From: a virus
Virus record (IMG/VR): IMGVR_UViG_3300032309_000894
Span: 1 to 53,813 of that record
Strand: one strand, 5' to 3'
DNA: 53,813 nt
The position numbers and the translations under genes were made by a program. Shown in pieces: positions 39,339 through 47,484 of the stretch; position 1 is the stretch's first letter; every line of letters begins with the position of its first letter. Below the pieces are notes generated by a model. The model did no database searches. It saw nothing but the letters and a program-made list of their open reading frames with translations, and was not told where the DNA came from.

Positions 39339-40319
39339 ATGGCCTATTCAGGTAATATCGGCGGCACCACGTTTAATGCTCTGAAGGTGGTTGACCACGC
39401 CTTCCGGCGGTGCCGTTTGCCTGCCCAGGCCATCACGTCTGAGATGCAGTCATATGCTCTCGATTCGCTTTATCTCATGCTCTCCGAACTGGCGAACATC
39501 AAAACGCCAAGTTGGTGCATCGAGAAGCTCATTCTGCCGATGTACGAGAACCAGCCCTTGGTGACGCTACCTGTCGGCACGGTTGAGGTGCTGAACCTCA
39601 ATTACCGCACGCTTCAGCTTCTGAGCGGTGCCACGGTGAGCACCTCGACCAGTTACACGGTGAACTTCACCAGCGCGACCGTGGTCAACACGGTGGGTGT
39701 CGAGTGGAGCGGTGCGGGTGTCAACCTCACCTTTCAAGTCAGCAATAACGGCACAACCTGGGTGACGGTTGGCACGCAGACGACAGCGGCAGTTGCCGGT
39801 GACATCACATGGACCGACATCAGCGTTGGCCTGCCCTATCAATATTTCCGCATCACCTCGGCCAGCACGATCAACTACACCGCGATCACTCTGGGCAATC
39901 TGCCGCAAGAAATCCCGCTCGGGCAGTTGAACCGCGACAGCTACGTCAACCAGTCCAACAAGGTGTTTCCGGGCCGACCCAGCAGCTACTATTTCCTGCG
40001 CGATCTGCCCGAGCCGGTGGTGTACCTGTGGCCTGCGCCATTCTCTGCGGCTGAGCAGGCCCAGCTTGTGCTGTGGCGGCATCGCCAGATCATGGACACC
40101 GAGAACCTTCAGCAGGAGGTCGAGGTGCCTGACAGGTGGCTTGAGGCGATCACGAATGGCCTCGCTGCCCGCATGGCGGCTGAGACGCCCGTTGTCGATC
40201 TGAACCTGATTCCGGTGCTCGAAGCGCGCGCCAGCATGTCCATGCAGCGTGCATGGGATGGGGACAACGACGGCTCGCCCACCCAGATCAACCCGGGCAT
40301 TCGGGCATACACCGCATGA
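39339..40319 (+). CDS. Adaptor-like head-tail protein with insert, 326 aa
   Basis: The start at 39339 has GGAG 5 bases upstream; the in-frame ATG at 39324 has none. Residues 1-70 (TFNALKVVDHAFRRCRLPAQ, ITSEMQSYALDSLYLMLSEL) and the end (PDRWLEAITNGLAARMAAET) are helical like P22 gp4-type tail accessory/adaptor subunits. Residues about 95-190 are a beta-sandwich-like insert with GVNLTFQVSNNGTTWVTVGT, like a carbohydrate-binding F5/8-type domain. It may connect the portal and the tail; the insert could bind sugar. Confidence 0.65.
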   Translation: MAYSGNIGGTTFNALKVVDHAFRRCRLPAQAITSEMQSYALDSLYLMLSELANIKTPSWCIEKLILPMYENQPLVTLPVGTVEVLNLNYRTLQLLSGATVSTSTSYTVNFTSATVVNTVGVEWSGAGVNLTFQVSNNGTTWVTVGTQTTAAVAGDITWTDISVGLPYQYFRITSASTINYTAITLGNLPQEIPLGQLNRDSYVNQSNKVFPGRPSSYYFLRDLPEPVVYLWPAPFSAAEQAQLVLWRHRQIMDTENLQQEVEVPDRWLEAITNGLAARMAAETPVVDLNLIPVLEARASMSMQRAWDGDNDGSPTQINPGIRAYTA

Positions 40320-40624
40320 GTGGTGGCAAATTTCTCGATCCGACAGGTCAATCCACCTACGGCATCGGTATCTGCGGGCGCTGCTCGCGCAAGATGTTTC
40401 TTGCCGAGCTCATGCCCGATCCGAATTTTCCGGGCTTGATGGTGTGCGATCTCGACCGCGACCAATACGACCCCTACCGCCTCGCCCCCCGGGCACCGGA
40501 TCAAATCGTGCTGCCGTTCAATCGACCTGATACGCCTATCAATACGCGCCCGGCTGGTGTTATTCAGGAGCAAGGCGACGAGTTCTTCATCACGGAAGAC
40601 GGCAATGGGTATCTGGAGTTCTAA
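40316..40624 (+). CDS. Small Cys-containing virion protein, 102 aa
   Basis: It starts in an ATGA overlap with the previous stop. Residues 20-50 have GICGRCSRKMFLAELMPDPN, then GLMVCDLDRDQYDPYRLAPR: a Cys-x-x-Cys and a third Cys that could bind zinc. The pattern is one I know from many short-tailed phages beside the gp4-like gene. Its role is not known. Confidence 0.65.
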   Translation: MSGGKFLDPTGQSTYGIGICGRCSRKMFLAELMPDPNFPGLMVCDLDRDQYDPYRLAPRAPDQIVLPFNRPDTPINTRPAGVIQEQGDEFFITEDGNGYLEF

Positions 40625-42907
40625 ATGACCGACGTACCTAGCAATCTCATTCCGACGCGGATCACGCAGTTACCTGTCGCCCCCGTGGCTGACGAAAACT
40701 CGCTGATGATGATTGTCTACCAGGGCAACAACTATCAGATTCGCGTCGGTGATCTGCTCTCGGTTGCCGGTGTGCCCACCTCGCGTCAGGTGATTGCAGG
40801 CACCGGCATGACCGGCGGTGGCCAACTTACCTCAAACGTCACGCTGAGCATTGCACCGGGCGGCGTGGGTACCAGTCAGCTTGCTAGTTCAGGCGTAACG
40901 CCGGGTTCCTACGGCACCGCGACAGACATCCCAGTTTTCACGGTTGACGCCACAGGCCGCGTCATGTCGGCCACCACAGTGCCCGCAACGATCAGTGGAT
41001 ATGTACCCACAAGCCGTCAAGTTATTGCTGGAACGGGTCTTAGCGGCGGTGGCCCGCTCAGCAGCAACGTCACGATTACAGCCAATCTGAGCAATTCGAC
41101 CCCGCTGGCTGGGTTTCAGTCGGGTTCCGCAGGCTCGTCTACAAATATGGCCCGCGCTGACCATAAGCACCCGGCGGTTAACGTCGGTGTAGATGACGAA
41201 GTTGACGGTATCCTTGGCCTGGGCAATGGCGGCACCGCCCGAAGCATCGTGGCGGCCGCTGGTGCTATCATTTGGTCCGGTGCCGACGGCTTGTATGTGG
41301 GTCCGGTTGGCACTGCTGGTCAGGTGCTCGTTTCCGGCGGAACCGGTGCCCCGACTTGGGGCACGGCTTTGGTTGTATCTGACCAGCCAGCTAATGTTGT
41401 TTTTGCTGGCCCGGCGGCTGGCGCTGCGGCCCCCGCAGGCTTCCGAGCCTTGGTCACGGCAGACCTGCCCAACTCCGGCGCATCCGCTGGAACCTACGGC
41501 TCTCAAGCTGTCGTGCCGGTCATTGCCGTAAACGCCAAGGGTCAAGTCACCTCTGCAACGAACACGACGATCAATGCCGTCACGCTGACGACCGGCAGCA
41601 TCACGACTGCGCCGACCAATGGCACTGACATCGTCAACAAGACCTATGCTGATTCCATTGCGGCAGGCATCAACTTCCATCAAGCCTGCCGGTTGGCTTC
41701 AACGGCGGCCCTGCCGACCTGCACCTATAATAACGGGTCTTCGGGTGTTGGTGCTACGCTGACCGCCACGGCGAACGCTGCCTTGTCGGTCGATGGCACG
41801 CTGGTTGCGTCCACCAATCGCATCTTGGTCAAGAACCAAGCCAATCAGGCCCACAACGGCGTTTACGTTGTCACGCAGACCGGCAGCGGTGCCGCACCGT
41901 TTATCCTCACCCGAGCGACCGACTTCGACACCCCGGGTTCGGGCGTCAATCAGATCGACGCGGGCGACTTCTTCCTGATCACGGCGGGCACTGCGAACGC
42001 TAACACCTCCTGGGTGCAGCAAACGCCATTGCCCATTACGGTTGGCACCACGGCAATTGTATTCTCGCAGTTTGGTGCTGGGGGTACGACATACTCGGCA
42101 GGCACCGGCCTGACGCTTGCCGGAACCGTCTTCAGCATCACTAACACGGCGGTGACGGCAGCCTCTTATGGTTCAGCCTCGGCGGTTCCTACATACACGG
42201 TGAACGCCCAGGGCCAGTTGACTGCGGCGTCTGACACCTCAATCGCAATTGCCGCCACCCAGGTTACATCCGGCACGTTAAACTCGGCTCGAATCAGCGG
42301 CTCCTACACTGGCATCACAGGCGTCGGCACCTTGACCGCCGGGACGTGGAACGCAACAGCCATAGGAGTTGCTTACGGGGGCACAGGGCTCACCTCTTAC
42401 ACGATTGGTGATCTTGTTTACGCCAGTGGCGCAACGACCCTCGCTTCTTTGGCAGATGTCGCCACTGGCAATGCGCTGATTTCGGGCGGTGTTGGTGCTG
42501 CCCCCAGTTATGGCAAGATCGGCCTCACCACCCATGTGAGTGGCACGCTGCCTGTTGCAAATGGCGGCACTAATGCCACGGCTACGCCAACTGCTGGCGC
42601 TGTTTCTTACGGCACCGGAACGGCATACGCATTCAGCGCGGCGGGCACTGCCAGCCAAGTTCTGCTTTCTGGTGGTTCTGGTGTTCCGACCTGGGCCAAT
42701 CAATCGTCGTTGTCTGTGGGTTCGGCCACCAGCGCAACTAGCGCCACGACGGCCACTAACCTTGCCGGTGGCGCGGCCAGCCGCATTCCGTATCAGACTG
42801 GTGCTGGAACTACGGCATTCATTGCCAATGGCACTGCCGGGCAGGTATTGGTGTCTGCGGGAGCCAGCGCGCCTGCCTGGGGCGGCATCGACGGGGGCAC
42901 ATTCTGA
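40625..42907 (+). CDS. Large tail fibre protein, 760 aa
   Basis: The N-terminal 60 residues (RITQLPVAPVADENSLMMIV, IRVGDLLSVAG) are a virion-anchoring domain. The rest is a Gly/Thr/Ser-rich beta-repeat fibre with units such as GTGMTGGGQLTSNVTLSIA, YGTATDIPVFTVDATGRV, NNGSSGVGATLTATANAAL and AYGGTGLTSYTIGDLVY. The C-terminus is DGGTF. Such fibres are trimers that recognise the host. Its end resembles the end of the fibre-like protein at 47481. The stop overlaps the next ATG. Confidence 0.78.
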   Translation: MTDVPSNLIPTRITQLPVAPVADENSLMMIVYQGNNYQIRVGDLLSVAGVPTSRQVIAGTGMTGGGQLTSNVTLSIAPGGVGTSQLASSGVTPGSYGTATDIPVFTVDATGRVMSATTVPATISGYVPTSRQVIAGTGLSGGGPLSSNVTITANLSNSTPLAGFQSGSAGSSTNMARADHKHPAVNVGVDDEVDGILGLGNGGTARSIVAAAGAIIWSGADGLYVGPVGTAGQVLVSGGTGAPTWGTALVVSDQPANVVFAGPAAGAAAPAGFRALVTADLPNSGASAGTYGSQAVVPVIAVNAKGQVTSATNTTINAVTLTTGSITTAPTNGTDIVNKTYADSIAAGINFHQACRLASTAALPTCTYNNGSSGVGATLTATANAALSVDGTLVASTNRILVKNQANQAHNGVYVVTQTGSGAAPFILTRATDFDTPGSGVNQIDAGDFFLITAGTANANTSWVQQTPLPITVGTTAIVFSQFGAGGTTYSAGTGLTLAGTVFSITNTAVTAASYGSASAVPTYTVNAQGQLTAASDTSIAIAATQVTSGTLNSARISGSYTGITGVGTLTAGTWNATAIGVAYGGTGLTSYTIGDLVYASGATTLASLADVATGNALISGGVGAAPSYGKIGLTTHVSGTLPVANGGTNATATPTAGAVSYGTGTAYAFSAAGTASQVLLSGGSGVPTWANQSSLSVGSATSATSATTATNLAGGAASRIPYQTGAGTTAFIANGTAGQVLVSAGASAPAWGGIDGGTF

Positions 42908-43251
42908 TGATCAAAGACCTGATTACGAAGTCTTTTGAGGCGCGGAATACCGCGCATGCCAATCATTGGACGACAAACAGCTTTTCCCAGCACGAAGCTC
43001 TCGGTGAGTTTTACGAAGACATCATCGGCGTCCTTGACCGCTATGTTGAGGCATATCAAGGCACGTTTGGGCAGCTTGAACAGGCACCGGAGCAGGTCAA
43101 GGATATTGCTAAGTTTCTTCGCAAAGACCTGCTATGGCTAAATTCCAACCGCAAGGAAATTGCCCGGGGCGTTCCAGCCCTTGAAAATATCCTTGATGAA
43201 ATGACAGCAGTGTATATGAAAACGCTGTATAAGATTGAAAATCTGAGGTGA
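42907..43251 (+). CDS. Hypothetical helical protein, 114 aa
   Basis: Starts in TGATG overlap after the fibre gene. Helical, with TTNSFSQHEALGEFYEDIIG and LVEAYQGTFGQLEQAPE-like patterns and a final KTLYKIENLR. This resembles small ferritin-like helical phage proteins (DUF5856-type), but I cannot confirm it. It may help fibre assembly. Confidence 0.5.
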   Translation: MIKDLITKSFEARNTAHANHWTTNSFSQHEALGEFYEDIIGVLDRYVEAYQGTFGQLEQAPEQVKDIAKFLRKDLLWLNSNRKEIARGVPALENILDEMTAVYMKTLYKIENLR

Positions 43252-43255
43252 TCTG

Positions 43256-43981
43256 ATGGCACAAACCGGCTACACCCCGATCCAGTTGTACCGCACGACG
43301 ACCGCTGCGGCGGTGCCGTTGACTGCGAACCTCGCCCCCGGCGAACTTGCGATCAACATCGCCAACACCGACATGGCGCTGTTCGCTGAGAACGCCTCCG
43401 GCACCGTTGTTCGCCTTATGAACAACCCGGCGGGGCTAAAATACCCTACGGCAGACGGCACCAATGGTCAGGTGGTCACGACCAATGGCTCGGGGGTTCT
43501 CAGCTTTTCAACGTCATCTCAAGTTTATCCCGGCGCGGGTGTTGCGGTTTCAACCGGAAGCGCTTGGGGAACTTCCCTTACCGCGCCAAGCGGTGCGCTT
43601 GTCGGCACAACTGACACGCAGACCCTTTCGGCTAAAACCATTGAGGCTGGAACTTTTACCAACGGCTATACCGAAGAGACGGTCACAGCCAACACAACCA
43701 CGGCTTACACAATTTCTCTCGCCAACGGCACCTTGCAAATCCTGACGCTGACTGGCAATTGCACGTTTACGTTCCCAACAGCCACCGCAGGTCAGTCATT
43801 CATGATGTTCCTTAAGCAAGACGCGACTGGTTCTAGAACTGTGACGTGGCCTGCTGCGGTGAAGTGGCCGTTCTCAGCAGCGCCGACGATCACGGCGACA
43901 GCCAGCAAGGGGGATAAGTTTGTGTTTACTGCTGATGGGACGAACTGGCTGGGTTCAGTTGCTGGGCAGAATTACCTCTAA
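43256..43981 (+). CDS. Tail fibre-like protein, 241 aa
   Basis: The start QTGYTPIQLYRTTTAAAVPL, then NLAPGELAINIANTDMALFAEN is the phage-fibre N-terminal pattern that anchors distal fibres. The middle has GVLSFSTSSQVYPG-like beta repeats, and the end, ATAGQSFMMFLKQDATGSRT and GDKFVFTADGTNWLGS, is a common fibre knob. It is followed by TAATG overlap with the propeller gene, so the two are probably co-translated and could form one complex. Confidence 0.7.
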   Translation: MAQTGYTPIQLYRTTTAAAVPLTANLAPGELAINIANTDMALFAENASGTVVRLMNNPAGLKYPTADGTNGQVVTTNGSGVLSFSTSSQVYPGAGVAVSTGSAWGTSLTAPSGALVGTTDTQTLSAKTIEAGTFTNGYTEETVTANTTTAYTISLANGTLQILTLTGNCTFTFPTATAGQSFMMFLKQDATGSRTVTWPAAVKWPFSAAPTITATASKGDKFVFTADGTNWLGSVAGQNYL

Positions 43982-45006
43982 TGTTTAGCGCGAACACAAC
44001 TCAAGTCACGGGGTTTCAGCAGATTGCTATTTCCCATGACACAACGCCATTTGTTTCGGCATATCCTTGGTCAGGTTCTGGTTTTGGAGCCAAGTATTCT
44101 GATCCAGCAACATTGCCAACAGGCAATGGGCGTGGCGTAGCATTTAGCCCTAACGGCTCCGCAATTGCGATTTCTCATACTACAACGCCATTTGTTTCGG
44201 CATATCCTTTGTCAAGTTCTGGTTTTGGAGCCAAGTATTCTAATCCAGCAACATTGCCAACAGGCAATGGGTTTGGTGTTGCGTTTAGCCCTAACGGCTC
44301 CGCGATTGCTATTTCCCATGACACAACGCCATATGTTTCGGCATATCCTTGGTCAAGTTCTGGTTTTGGAACTAAATACACTAATCCAGCCACTTTGCCG
44401 ACAGCCGTTGGGTTTGGCGTAGCATTCAGTTCTAGCAATTCCGCGATTGCTATTTCCCATGACACAACGCCATATGTTTCGGCGTATCCTTGGTCTGGTT
44501 CTGGGTTTGGAACCAAGTATTCTAATCCAGCGACGTTACCGACAAGCACTGGGTATAGCGTAGCATTCAGTCCTAGCGATTCCGCGATTGCTGTGGCGCA
44601 TGCCGCAACGCCATATGTTTCGGCATATCCTTGGTCAGGTTCTGGGTTTGGAACCAAGTATTCTAATCCAGCGACGTTACCGGCAAACCTTGCGTTAGGT
44701 GTTACCTTCAGCCCTAACGGCTCCGCAATTGCTGTGGCGCATGGTAGCAACCCCAACATCTCGGTTTATGCGTGGTCCGCAAGCGGGTTTGGAGCCAAAT
44801 ACACCGATCCTGCAACATTGCCGACAGGCACGGGAAGAAGTGTCGCATTCAATCTTAGCAATTCTGCGATTGCTGTTGCTCACAACACAACGCCATTTGT
44901 CTCAGCTTATCCATGGTCAGGTTCTGGGTTTGGAACTAAATACACCGATCCTGCAACATTGCCGACAAACACGGGAAATGGCGTCGCCTTCAACACAATT
45001 ACATAG
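43981..45006 (+). CDS. Seven-bladed beta-propeller protein, 341 aa
   Basis: After 14 residues come seven units of 47 residues (last 45) of pattern I-A-(I/V)-(S/A)-H, P(F/Y)VSAYPWSGSGFG, KY(S/T)(N/D)PATLP, then GVAFSPNGSA. The velcro-like shape, one H and SAYPW per unit and a F-S-P-x-x-S end, matches a WD40/YVTN-type propeller with seven blades. It is AT-richer than its neighbours, hinting at transfer. As a virion gene next to a fibre, it could be a receptor-binding or adhesive tip. No signal peptide, so it is not secreted by the usual route. Confidence 0.8.
   Translation: MFSANTTQVTGFQQIAISHDTTPFVSAYPWSGSGFGAKYSDPATLPTGNGRGVAFSPNGSAIAISHTTTPFVSAYPLSSSGFGAKYSNPATLPTGNGFGVAFSPNGSAIAISHDTTPYVSAYPWSSSGFGTKYTNPATLPTAVGFGVAFSSSNSAIAISHDTTPYVSAYPWSGSGFGTKYSNPATLPTSTGYSVAFSPSDSAIAVAHAATPYVSAYPWSGSGFGTKYSNPATLPANLALGVTFSPNGSAIAVAHGSNPNISVYAWSASGFGAKYTDPATLPTGTGRSVAFNLSNSAIAVAHNTTPFVSAYPWSGSGFGTKYTDPATLPTNTGNGVAFNTIT
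44023..45003 (+). repeat. 141-bp coding tandem repeat, seven units
   Basis: Seven in-frame units of 141 bp (last 135) encode 47-residue blades. Units 1-5 are closest at DNA level and units 6-7 have drifted, so the array could change by recombination. Confidence 0.93.
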
Positions 45007-45017
45007 GAGAAAAATAA

Positions 45018-45287
45018 ATGACCGAAACCACCAAAGAAGATCCAAAGACCCGCGAGGAAATCCTCGCCATCAACCTCGAAGCGCGCGAGCAAGAGGTGAT
45101 GCACTACCAGATCAACATCGACAACTACACGCTGGCGCTTGATAACATCGACGCCATGAGCGCGGCTGACCGCCATGAACTGTCTGGCTTTGTCGATCAG
45201 TTGACTGGCCTTCTTGCCTCCGAGCGGCTAGAGCAGAAAAAGGCCAAGGTGATGCTGGCGGTGCTGAAGCAGCAGCTAGGAGACTGA
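45018..45287 (+). CDS. Coiled-coil protein, 89 aa
   Basis: AGGAGAAAAATAA precedes the ATG. The protein is a charged coiled coil (ILAINLEAREQEVMHYQINI, LTGLLASERLEQKKAKVMLA). The position before a tail-assembly-like gene suggests a fibre-assembly helper. No known family. Confidence 0.55.
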   Translation: MTETTKEDPKTREEILAINLEAREQEVMHYQINIDNYTLALDNIDAMSAADRHELSGFVDQLTGLLASERLEQKKAKVMLAVLKQQLGD

Positions 45288-45288
45288 G

Positions 45289-45756
45289 ATGCTCTACGTC
45301 AAAGCCATCGACAATCAGATCGTCGCGTATCCGTATTCGCCCACGGACCTGATCCGAGCTAATCCAAACACCAGCTTTCCGTCAGGACCGCTGTCGTCTG
45401 AAACGCTCGCTGAATACAACGTGTTCCCGGTCCATTTTGCAAATCAGCCGGTGGTCGATCCTTTGGCGCAGCGCGTAGTTGAGCTTGCCCCGTTGTTTGA
45501 TGGGCAATCTTGGATTCAGCGGTGGGATGTGCAGGCGCTGTCTCAAGATGAGATTGACGCCATGACCGATCAGCAGGCCGCTTCGGTTCGCGCAGAACGC
45601 AATAGACGAATTGCTGACACGGATTGGCGCGTGATCAAGGCTCTGGAGGAAGGCAACGGCCTCGATTTTGACGTTGCCACTTACCGACAGGCACTGCGAG
45701 ACGTGCCGTCTCAGCCCGGCTTCCCGTGGAATGTCGTCTGGCCGGTGCTGACATAA
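45289..45756 (+). CDS. Tail assembly chaperone-like protein, 155 aa
   Basis: GGAGACTG precedes the ATG. Residues 95-155 have AERNRRIADTDWRVIKALEE, then YRQALRDVPSQPGFPWNVVWP, the C-terminal pattern of phage tail fibre assembly (Caudo_TAP-like) proteins: a R-N-x-x-(L/I)-x-x-(T/S)-D-W helix and a R-Q-x-L-R-D-(V/I)-x-x-Q-x-G-F-P-x-x-V-x-W-P ending. It likely helps fold or attach a fibre. The next gene starts in its stop (TAATG). Confidence 0.72.
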   Translation: MLYVKAIDNQIVAYPYSPTDLIRANPNTSFPSGPLSSETLAEYNVFPVHFANQPVVDPLAQRVVELAPLFDGQSWIQRWDVQALSQDEIDAMTDQQAASVRAERNRRIADTDWRVIKALEEGNGLDFDVATYRQALRDVPSQPGFPWNVVWPVLT

Positions 45757-46403
45757 TGTTTCGCCGCGTCAGCCCCGAAGGGCTTGCTTTCATCAAGCAG
45801 TGGGAGGGTCTCCGTTTGGAGGCGTACCGCTGCACTGCCGGTGCCTGGACCATCGGATACGGCCATACGCTGGGCGTCACCGAAGGCATGCGGATCAGCC
45901 AGGAAGACGCTGATAAACTTCTCCTCATCGACCTTTCAATTGCAGAAGAAGCGGTGTCTCGCGCGGTCACCGCCAAACTCACCGACAATCAGTTCGCTGC
46001 CCTGGTCAGTTGGACGTACAACGTCGGCACCAGTGCCATGCGGAATAGCACCCTTATCCGCAAACTCAACGCAGGCGACTCAGGCGCAGTGCCCGGCGAG
46101 TTGGCTCGCTGGAACAAAGTCAAGAAAAAGGTGAATGCCGGTCTGAGCAACAGGCGGGCCGCTGAGGCCGGTCTGTGGGCCAAGGGTGCCTTCGTATCCT
46201 CTCGCAGCGTCGAGCCCGCCACACCGGCCCAGGGATCAACGGCGATGGATGCCAGCAAGCTAGGTGGTGTTGCCGCTGCGGCGGCCACTGCGGCACCGGC
46301 CCTGACTAGCCTCAGCGGTATTCACTGGGCCGTGGGCGTGGCCTTGGTTGCCGGGGCTGTCGTGCTCGCGGCGGTATACCTGCTGAAGAAGAGGGACGCA
46401 TGA
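45756..46403 (+). CDS. Lysozyme (GH24) endolysin with C-terminal TM
   Basis: A 215-residue endolysin starting in the TAATG overlap. Residues 7-40 show FIKQWEGLRLEAYRCTAGAW, then TIGYGHT: the E-8aa-C-5aa-T active site of T4-type lysozymes (Cys in place of Asp, known in phage relatives). About 20 residues after the lysozyme domain lie a Ser/Pro/Ala linker and a C-terminal hydrophobic helix (WAVGVALVAGAVVLAAVYLL) ending in Lys-Lys-Arg-Asp-Ala. It lacks an N-terminal signal-arrest segment. The C-terminal anchor could hold it at the membrane. Confidence 0.82.
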   Translation: MFRRVSPEGLAFIKQWEGLRLEAYRCTAGAWTIGYGHTLGVTEGMRISQEDADKLLLIDLSIAEEAVSRAVTAKLTDNQFAALVSWTYNVGTSAMRNSTLIRKLNAGDSGAVPGELARWNKVKKKVNAGLSNRRAAEAGLWAKGAFVSSRSVEPATPAQGSTAMDASKLGGVAAAAATAAPALTSLSGIHWAVGVALVAGAVVLAAVYLLKKRDA

Positions 46404-46621
46404 CCGCTCTTTGGGGTAAGCTGCAAGGCACGCTGGCGGCAATTCTTGTTGTCATCGGTGCGATTGCTTCGGCCTGGGCAATCGGGCGCAGGACCGGCGG
46501 TGAGCATGCTCGCGCCAATGCCGCTGAACTCGAACAGGAAATAAGGAAATCCGCCGATGAGGCTGCTCGTACTGCTCAGCAGTCTACTGCTGCTGACCGC
46601 CTGCGGACAGGCAATTTCTAA
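46400..46621 (+). CDS. Rz-like inner-membrane spanin, 73 aa
   Basis: It starts in ATGA overlap with the endolysin. Residues 8-27 (LQGTLAAILVVIGAIASAWA) form one membrane helix, then a coiled coil (NAAELEQEIRKSADEAARTA). It is shorter than lambda Rz (153 aa). An Rz1-like frame starts inside its 3' end, so the pair is a typical overlapping spanin set. It would fuse the inner and outer membranes. Confidence 0.7.
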   Translation: MTALWGKLQGTLAAILVVIGAIASAWAIGRRTGGEHARANAAELEQEIRKSADEAARTAQQSTAADRLRTGNF

Positions 46622-46763
46622 TAGACCCTGCCCGAGGGTCACTGAGTTTCCGGCAGAATTGCAACGGCAGGCCGCTGGTGAATTGACCACGGCACCGGCA
46701 TTAACCCGCATGCTTGATGCCATGTCTGTTGACCGAGCATTCAACCGGGCCATTTGCTCGTGA
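46557..46763 (+). CDS. Rz1-like outer-membrane lipoprotein spanin
   Basis: A 68-residue lipoprotein: MRLLVLLSSLLLLTACGQA is a signal peptide with the lipobox Leu-Thr-Ala-Cys (Cys about residue 16). The mature part is Pro- and Gln-containing (RPCPRVTEFPAELQRQAAGE), as in Rz1 proteins. It overlaps the Rz-like gene by 65 bases in another frame, a known arrangement. It points to an outer-membrane host. Confidence 0.77.
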   Translation: MRLLVLLSSLLLLTACGQAISNRPCPRVTEFPAELQRQAAGELTTAPALTRMLDAMSVDRAFNRAICS

Positions 46764-46851
46764 AACATCTTGCCCGGTGACTTGTTTGACGCCTATAAAC
46801 CTTTTTGCGGGCACAGGCTGCATCAGCCTCTGACATAGCTCTGGAGCGCGC
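46764..46851 (+). other. 88-nt gap after the lysis cassette
   Basis: It holds TTGACG and TATAAA-like words, but not at promoter spacing, and a short GGCTGCATCAGCC hairpin (about 46818-46830) before GGAGCG and the next ATG. It may be a weak terminator or attenuator. Confidence 0.35.
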
Positions 46852-47484
46852 ATGTCTTATGTAATGACTTACGACAGTTTGTTGGTGGACGTTCGTCGCT
46901 ACCTTGAGCGCGGTTTTACCGCCGAGAGCGACCAGATCGTCTATGAGCAGCTACCGCGTCTTGTTACGCTGGCACAGCGTCGGATTGCGCGCGAACTCAA
47001 AATTCAAGGCTTCATTCGCCCGGTTCAGACCAGTTTGCAGGTTGGCGTGGCAGTCTATGCCAAGCCAGATCGCTGGCGCGACACGATCAGCATGACCGTC
47101 AACGGCACGCCGATTTTTGCCCGATCCTACGAATATCTGCGTAGCTATTGGCCCAACGAGGCGTCGACCGGCACGCCGCAGTTTTACGCCGATTATGACT
47201 TTCAACATTGGCTGCTCGCGCCCACGCCCAGCACGGCAGGGGTTCTCGAGGTCATGTACTACGAGCAACCTGCCCTGCTCGGAGATGACCTGCAAACCAA
47301 CTGGCTGACGGAGTATGCACCTGACATCCTTCTCTACGCCACGTTGTTGGAGGCTACTCCATTCCTCAAGAGCGATGAGAGGATACAGGTCTGGCAAGCG
47401 ATGTACGACAGGACCGCGCAGGCGCTCACGGGCGAAGATATGAAACGCATCATGGACCGTAGCGCGGCGAGGACCGAGGCATGA
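46852..47484 (+). CDS. Phage adaptor protein, SU10-like, 210 aa
   Basis: GGAGCGCG precedes the ATG. Residues 5-80 have MTYDSLLVDVRRYLERG, then LPRLVTLAQRRIARELKIQG, and RDTISMTVNGTPIFARSYEY; the C-terminus, LLEATPFLKSDERIQVWQAM, is also typical. This is the adaptor family that sits below the portal ring and joins it to the nozzle (T7 gp11/SU10-like). It is the second adaptor-like gene after 39339. Confidence 0.78.
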   Translation: MSYVMTYDSLLVDVRRYLERGFTAESDQIVYEQLPRLVTLAQRRIARELKIQGFIRPVQTSLQVGVAVYAKPDRWRDTISMTVNGTPIFARSYEYLRSYWPNEASTGTPQFYADYDFQHWLLAPTPSTAGVLEVMYYEQPALLGDDLQTNWLTEYAPDILLYATLLEATPFLKSDERIQVWQAMYDRTAQALTGEDMKRIMDRSAARTEA

